Source of the DNA: Nitrososphaeria archaeon
GTDB lineage: Archaea > Thermoproteota > Nitrososphaeria > Nitrososphaerales > JANXEG01
DNA: 64,000 nucleotides
Direction of reading: 5' to 3'
Assembly: GCA_029775915.1 (NCBI GenBank)
Contig: JARVKA010000001.1
Coordinates: forward strand, 224,594 to 288,593
Numbering within the stretch: position 1 is the first letter of the stretch; each line of letters starts with the position of its first letter. This document shows positions 58,717 through 64,000 of the stretch, one piece after another. The notes beneath the pieces are model-generated. The model had not been told where the DNA came from. It worked only from the letters and a program-made list of their open reading frames with translations, and did not search any database. The translations under genes and the position numbers were made by a program.

Positions 58717-59889
58717 ATGAATAGAAGAATTTTAGTTGTATTTGTACTACTCGGACTTATTTCTTTAGCTGCTGATATAGTTTATGAAGGAGCTAGATCT
58801 GCTAGCGGAGCTTATTTAAAGCATTTAGGAGCGCCACCTATTGCTTCATCCATTATTGGTGTGGGTGAATTTATAGGGTATATGCTCAGATTTGTAAGTG
58901 GAGTTTTAGCATCTTATTTTGGGTCTTCAATTGCTTTTTGGAGTTTTGTAGCATTAGGTTATGCTATGAGTGTTATGGTTTTACCTTTCCTTGCCTTCAC
59001 AAATTTTTGGTGGATTGCAACATCACTATACCTTTTGGAGAGGGTTGGGAAGGGCTTAAGAATGCCTGTAAGAGATGTGATTTTAGCTGAGGTTACGGAG
59101 AGTGTTGGTAAAGGGAAGGGTTTTGGTTTACACGAAGTTATGGATCAAGTTGGCGCTTTAGCAGGCCCACTCCTTTTTGCATATATGCTTATACATTACG
59201 ATTACTCTAAAGCATTTTTAACTTTTTTAATTCCAGGAACGTTGGTTATGATATTCGTATTTACAGCGTGGTCTCTTTATCCAAAGATTAAAAGCGTTGA
59301 AGTTTTGCCGAAAAAGATTTCGTTTAAAGGTATGAGTAAAAGGTTTTGGCTATACATATTTTCAATGACTTTACAATCCCTAGGCTTTGTGCATTGGGCG
59401 ATAGTATCTTACTTTTTGAAATATTGGGGGGTATTAGGGGATGCTGAAATAGCAATACTATATGCTATCGCAATGGGTGTAGATGCCATCATAGCTTTCC
59501 CAATAGGCTACCTATATGATGTGATAAAATTTAAGAGCCTCTATATAGCGCCTATAGCAACGCTTATGATAATACCATTGTTAACTATGAGGAGTGCAGC
59601 GTTAGCATATGTAATGGCTATTCTCTGGGGGGTTGTAATGGGCATATCAGAAACAATTATGAGAGTGTCTATAGCTGATATAACTGATAGAAGTGGATTA
59701 GCAATAGCTTATGGCATTTTTGGAATGCTTTATGGGGTCTCATGGAGCATTGGAGGCTTCATACTAACCTTTCTACTCCAATTATCAGCATTAATAACAA
59801 TAAGCTATACAATTTTAACACAAGTGTTATCACTTCTAATGCTAGTGGTATTGAATAAGCAACTTAGCTTCAAGAGTTTACATTATTAG
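58717..59889 (+). CDS. MFS transporter
   Basis: Approximately 12 hydrophobic segments; GKGLRMPVRDVILAEVTE-type MFS loop motif. Confidence 0.88.
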   Translation: MNRRILVVFVLLGLISLAADIVYEGARSASGAYLKHLGAPPIASSIIGVGEFIGYMLRFVSGVLASYFGSSIAFWSFVALGYAMSVMVLPFLAFTNFWWIATSLYLLERVGKGLRMPVRDVILAEVTESVGKGKGFGLHEVMDQVGALAGPLLFAYMLIHYDYSKAFLTFLIPGTLVMIFVFTAWSLYPKIKSVEVLPKKISFKGMSKRFWLYIFSMTLQSLGFVHWAIVSYFLKYWGVLGDAEIAILYAIAMGVDAIIAFPIGYLYDVIKFKSLYIAPIATLMIIPLLTMRSAALAYVMAILWGVVMGISETIMRVSIADITDRSGLAIAYGIFGMLYGVSWSIGGFILTFLLQLSALITISYTILTQVLSLLMLVVLNKQLSFKSLHY

Positions 59890-60317
59890 TTAATTATTTT
59901 GATTTTATCATTACCTTATGTAGCGTTACATACTTATTTTTGTCTTAACTCTAAGATCTTGGGTTCTATCAAAATTATTCAATAGTATATTATTGTTTCT
60001 TCAGGTTTAATCATATAATGTTTTATCATGTAGAGTTTCTACATCGCTGTAGACAGTATCTAAGATAGTACCCAAATCTTCACACTATATATTCTTAAGC
60101 AATTTTCTTTCATCTCACTATGGGATTTAGGTATTTTATTCAATTTACAATGAATATATAGATAGTTTACTACAAAATCATATGCTTAGGCTTAAAAGCA
60201 TTCCTATTAAACCAATATACGTTTCAATAGCTTTCTCAAACTCAAGTATACTCAAGATCTAAATAGTCATGAGCAAATAAATTAAAGACCTATTTTAGTA
60301 TTCACATTAATTAGATG

Positions 60318-60406
60318 CGGGCCTGGTGGGATTTGAACCCACGACCTACTGGTTTCTCTATTTTCATTTAAGAGCCAGCCGCTCTTCCTGGCTGAGCCAC
60401 AGGCCC
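60318..60406 (-). tRNA. trnK: tRNA-Lys (anticodon CTT) with 15-nt intron at 37/38
   Basis: Acceptor GGGCCTG/CAGGCCC; anticodon stem GCTGG/CCAGT with loop CTCTTA|intron|A; T arm GTGGGTTCAAATCCCAC; intron at about 60354-60368. Confidence 0.92.
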
Positions 60407-60475
60407 CATTGGATAATTCATATTGGAGATATTTAAAATTAAAACTAAAGGTTATGAAAGCGAAATTTTTAATTC

Positions 60476-61570
60476 ATGTATCTTTATAGGAAAGGTAAAT
60501 ATTCAATATATTTAATGTGCCCATTAACCTTTATAGGTTTAGGATTAAGAGGTGCTGAAAGCCTAACTTTACAAGGCTTGAATATTATTAAAGAAGCTGA
60601 TGTGATATATTTAGAGGTTTACACCAGCCCATTAAGCAAATCTTCAATTAACGCTATCCAAGAACTTATAGGAAAAGAGGTTAAAATTGTGGGAAGAGAG
60701 TTTGTAGAGGATGGTAGAGTAATTATCAATCAAGCTAAAACTCATAAAGTGGTTTTAATCTCAATTGGGGATCCAATGATCGCCACAACACATATGGATT
60801 TAAGAATAAGGGCTGAGATGAGTGGTGTAAAAACACAAGTTATACATAATGCATCAATATTAACCGCACTTCCTGGTGAGACTGGTTTACATGCTTATAA
60901 ATTTGGTAAGATCGTAACTATGACAAGAAGTGCATCTACACCAATAGCTACAGTTTATCAAACGACTTATAACAATCTTTTAATGGGTTTGCATACCATT
61001 GTATTACTTGAATATGATTATTACTCAAATTTCTTTCTTCAACCTCAAGACGCTTTAATAAATCTTTTAAAATCTGAAGATGATTTTAAACAAAATGTTT
61101 TTAATCAAGATACATTCATTATAGTGGCTTCTAGAATTGGTAATTCCAATCAAAAATTATTAGCTGGTAAGCTCAATAGTTTGTTGAGTCAAGATTTTGG
61201 AAATCCTCCTCATACATTAATAATTCCTGGAGAGTTGCATTTTACAGAGAGAGAAGCTTTAAAGGCTTTATTAAAAGTTAAAGATGAAGAGATTATCGAT
61301 AATTCCAATAAAGTTCGGCGAATGGTTATATCTATGGTGAATAAATATGTTGAGAAAGCTAAGATTGCTTTGAATAAAGCGAGAGATAAATGTAAGAAAG
61401 CTTTTGATAATCGCTTCAATTTACTCTTTGAAAATGTTGAGTGTTATCTTTCAGACTCGATTCGCTTTCTCAATGAAGGGAGATTTGAATTGGCTATATT
61501 GAGTGTTGGTTATGCTGAGGGTCTTCTCGACTCATTGAGATTTACTGGTCAATTGGAGATTGAATGGTAA
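60476..61570 (+). CDS. dphB: Diphthine synthase fused to a C-terminal DUF357-like domain
   Basis: LTFIGLGLRGAESLTLQGLNIIKEADVIYLEVYTS; ISIGDPMIATTHMDLRIRA; HNASILTALPGETGLHAYKFG; C-terminal ENVECYLSDSIRFLNEGRFELAILSVGYAEGLLDSLR. True start may be ATG at 60515. Confidence 0.92.
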   Translation: MYLYRKGKYSIYLMCPLTFIGLGLRGAESLTLQGLNIIKEADVIYLEVYTSPLSKSSINAIQELIGKEVKIVGREFVEDGRVIINQAKTHKVVLISIGDPMIATTHMDLRIRAEMSGVKTQVIHNASILTALPGETGLHAYKFGKIVTMTRSASTPIATVYQTTYNNLLMGLHTIVLLEYDYYSNFFLQPQDALINLLKSEDDFKQNVFNQDTFIIVASRIGNSNQKLLAGKLNSLLSQDFGNPPHTLIIPGELHFTEREALKALLKVKDEEIIDNSNKVRRMVISMVNKYVEKAKIALNKARDKCKKAFDNRFNLLFENVECYLSDSIRFLNEGRFELAILSVGYAEGLLDSLRFTGQLEIEW

Positions 61571-61622
61571 TAACAATAAATAGGGGAGAAGATAAAAATT
61601 CATAGAATTATTGTGATGGGAT

Positions 61623-62270
61623 ATGAAAGTGAATAGTAAAAATAGCATAACACTATCTCAAAAAATGGTTCTTAGTAGAATTTATTGTAATAGCATTACT
61701 GGATTTACGAATAGGGTTGAAGATTTGGCTGAACAACTTTTTTATGATGCGGATTATTTGAAGATGATTTGTAAAGATTTGAAGAATAAAGGTTTGATTA
61801 AAGAGATAAATGGAGAATATCAACTTACTGCGAAGGGAAGATCGGTGCTTACAGTTGTACTTACTGGTGGTGTTTTTGATATAATCCATCCTGGCCACAT
61901 ATATACTTTAGAATCGTCAAAAAAATTGGGCGATGTTTTAATCGTATCAGTAGCTAGAGATAAAACGGTAATAGAGAGTAAGGGTAGTAATCCAATGAAT
62001 CATGAGAAAGACAGGGTAAAATTGGTAAGCTCTTTAAAGTTTGTAGATGCAGCTATTTTGGGTAGTGAAAGTGATATTTTTGAAGTAGTCACTTTGGTTA
62101 AACCAGATATAATTACCATAGGTTATGATCAAAAGCACGATGAGCGGTTTTTAATTGAAGAGTCACGTAAAAGGGGCGTTATTGTAAAAGTAGTTAGATT
62201 AACCACACCAATCCCAAATATTAAAAGTTCTAAAATTAAAAAGGATATTGAGGTTATGAGGAGCTTTTAA
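61623..62270 (+). CDS. ribL: Archaeal FAD synthase-like nucleotidyltransferase with N-terminal wHTH
   Basis: TGGVFDIIHPGHIYTLESSKKLGDVLIVSVARDKTV; N-terminal winged-helix-like region. Confidence 0.85.
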   Translation: MKVNSKNSITLSQKMVLSRIYCNSITGFTNRVEDLAEQLFYDADYLKMICKDLKNKGLIKEINGEYQLTAKGRSVLTVVLTGGVFDIIHPGHIYTLESSKKLGDVLIVSVARDKTVIESKGSNPMNHEKDRVKLVSSLKFVDAAILGSESDIFEVVTLVKPDIITIGYDQKHDERFLIEESRKRGVIVKVVRLTTPIPNIKSSKIKKDIEVMRSF

Positions 62271-62961
62271 ACCAATTAACACTTGTGGAATATACTTTAA
62301 CCTTTATTAAATCACCATCTTTAAGATGGAGTTCCTTTCGAATTTGAATAGGTGCAATTATCTCAATTACTGAGTCATCGTAATGAGTCCTCTCTGAAAG
62401 TATTACTACACACTTTAGTGAATCATTAATAATAGCTGGAAAGCATTTTGCACCACCATAAGTTCTATATTGATCCTCAAAACCATCTATAGTAATTCCT
62501 GGATATCGATTTAACTCACGCTTCAATTCTCGATCAACACCAGGAATTAACCTTACGTTTAATGTGCCTGGATAAGGATCAAATCCTAATTTTTCAATAA
62601 ATTGGCGCCGATAACCATTGAGTGAGATGTAATACGCTCCTTCACGAAAACCTGAAAATACATAACCTTTAAATTCAAAAACTTTAGGGACTGCTTCCAA
62701 AATACTCTTCATTAATGAGTATATAGAGATAAGTGTTTCAACACCTTTATTAGTAAGCTTCACACTCCCCACTTTTCCATCTCTAATTCTTGTAATATAA
62801 CCTTCTTTCTCTAACTCACAAAGATGTTTTGAGGCTGCTTGTTGAGACTTTCTTAATCTCTTAGCCAATTCAATAGTACTTAATTGAATCGCCCGATCTT
62901 TCGCGCCCAATAAAAGCAATTCGAGAAGTGTTAAAAAGTGTGCTGGCTTAATCGATTTCAA
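62254..62961 (-). CDS. ribK: CTP-dependent riboflavin kinase with N-terminal wHTH
   Basis: wHTH (LAKRLRKSQQAASKHLCELEKEGYITR); GFREGAYYISLNGYRRQFIEKLGFDPYPGTLNVRL. Confidence 0.93.
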   Translation of the reverse strand: MKSIKPAHFLTLLELLLLGAKDRAIQLSTIELAKRLRKSQQAASKHLCELEKEGYITRIRDGKVGSVKLTNKGVETLISIYSLMKSILEAVPKVFEFKGYVFSGFREGAYYISLNGYRRQFIEKLGFDPYPGTLNVRLIPGVDRELKRELNRYPGITIDGFEDQYRTYGGAKCFPAIINDSLKCVVILSERTHYDDSVIEIIAPIQIRKELHLKDGDLIKVKVYSTSVNWFKSSS

Positions 62962-63607
62962 TTTTTCTCACACACTTCTTTGAAATTTTATGAGCTTCTT
63001 TAAGCACTATAGGGTATTCAATCCCTATATATTTTAAGATTTTTAAAATATCTCCAACCGCTACCTTATGACCCGGGCTTACATAATATGGTTTAGATCG
63101 ATTTGGTTTTACAACATAACCTACTTTTAAGCCATTTATCACTATAGGTGCAAAATTACCATTATACTCGCCTATTTTACCAATTAGAAGAGATTTTGCC
63201 ACACCGAGTGTAGGCTTATCCATTAATACACCAATAAAGACTGCAAGCCCAGCTTTTCTTGGATGGGCTAAACCATGACCATCTACCAATAAAAGATCTT
63301 GAGTATTCTTTAATTTATTCAAAGATTCGATCATTAAAGGTGCTTCACGCATAAATAAAAAACCGGGAATGTAAGGGAAGCTTGGTTGAGTAATATACGT
63401 TGATACTTCTAAAATTTCCTTCTTGCAATTATTCCAAATGACTGAAGCTGCGCAAGCCTTTCCATCGCTATACGCTACATCCAAACCACAAATATTCTCG
63501 ATGTTTTTAAGAGATAAAGGTGTAAGTTTAACACATTTTGCTATAATCTCTTGAATCTTAATGAGAAAGTTAAGTGTAGCTTTATCATAAAAAATTTTAT
63601 AACTCAT
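62948..63607 (-). CDS. nfi: Endonuclease V
   Basis: GLDVAYSDGKACAASVIW; YIPGFLFMREAPLMIESLNKL; LLVDGHGLAHPRKAGLAVFIGVLMDKPTLGVAKSLL. Confidence 0.94.
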   Translation of the reverse strand: MSYKIFYDKATLNFLIKIQEIIAKCVKLTPLSLKNIENICGLDVAYSDGKACAASVIWNNCKKEILEVSTYITQPSFPYIPGFLFMREAPLMIESLNKLKNTQDLLLVDGHGLAHPRKAGLAVFIGVLMDKPTLGVAKSLLIGKIGEYNGNFAPIVINGLKVGYVVKPNRSKPYYVSPGHKVAVGDILKILKYIGIEYPIVLKEAHKISKKCVRKIEID

Positions 63608-63609
63608 AG

Positions 63610-64000
63610 CTACTCACAATTACTTTCTTTAATCATTTGTGAAAATCGATCAATTGATTTGAGAATTTCGGAGCGCCTAATTTCTTCAGTTATCGCTGAT
63701 CGAGTCTCTTCAACAAGTATTCTCGCTACATCTAATTTTTTTCTTATTCCTCTTACCACATGCTCATATACTGCAAAAGGTGATAATAATGTATAAAGTT
63801 GCTCCATTATATTAAAAAACTCGAGTGCTTCATCACTTTTAGCCTCTCTAATTTTATCATAAATTAACCTCCTTAACTCACCTATCGTATCCAATAGGCC
63901 TAAAAGATATGATGCACCATTCACATTAAGAACTTTATGGGAAGGTATTGATTTTCTTAATACGATAGAGTATATAGTAAAAGCTTCAACATACTCACCT
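63610..64000 (-). CDS. Translin-family protein (truncated by window edge)
   Basis: Frame continues past the listed Met at 63924 to the window end: GEYVEAFTIYSIVLRKSIPSHKVLNVNGASYLLGLLDTIGELRRLIYDKI, a translin pattern. Confidence 0.8.
   Translation of the reverse strand, partial: GEYVEAFTIYSIVLRKSIPSHKVLNVNGASYLLGLLDTIGELRRLIYDKIREAKSDEALEFFNIMEQLYTLLSPFAVYEHVVRGIRKKLDVARILVEETRSAITEEIRRSEILKSIDRFSQMIKESNCE

Noticed and set aside
60038-60053. TCTACA-tcgc-TGTAGA hairpin in the intergenic region before the tRNA
   Set aside because: Only a 6-bp stem, no T-run or promoter context; likely chance

Overview
This 64-kb AT-rich window is archaeal chromosomal sequence. The markers are an A-type ATP synthase, a thermosome paralog, G1P dehydrogenase, an archaeal proteasome beta subunit, eS1/eL15, F420 biosynthesis, CTP-dependent riboflavin kinase, archaeal FAD synthase and diphthine synthase. 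The gene set and the non-catalytic proteasome beta subunit suggest a TACK-type lineage (inference). Core modules: A-ATPase F-H-E-A-B-D-C on + with I/K on -; an Mn/Zn-type ABC transporter with an FmdE protein; cofC-cofD-cofE; translation genes; a NikR/NicO nickel locus; and ribL/ribK/endonuclease V/translin. The accessory centre (about 27.4-47.9 kb) is an amino-acid uptake and oxidation island with two complete branched-chain-type ABC systems, an extra LivM permease, DAO-family flavoproteins, an Asp/Glu racemase-family protein and an ornithine cyclodeaminase-family protein. Most noteworthy: (1) an unlisted 40-aa ORF at 11419-11541 with its own TATA box and terminator hairpin; (2) a LivM permease with a C-terminal lamin-tail-like domain; (3) a chaperonin paralog lacking two of the three catalytic Asp positions; (4) a radical SAM protein fused to 4Fe-4S and 2Fe-2S ferredoxin-like domains, next to a second radical SAM gene and a DAO-type oxidoreductase; (5) a secreted protein whose predicted mature N-terminus is His, beside a Ni/Co permease; (6) a decayed IS6-like element with perfect 17-bp TIRs and a 9-bp direct repeat; (7) an intron-containing tRNA-Lys(CTT). 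No CRISPR array or rRNA was seen. All family assignments are from reading the sequence; no searches were run.
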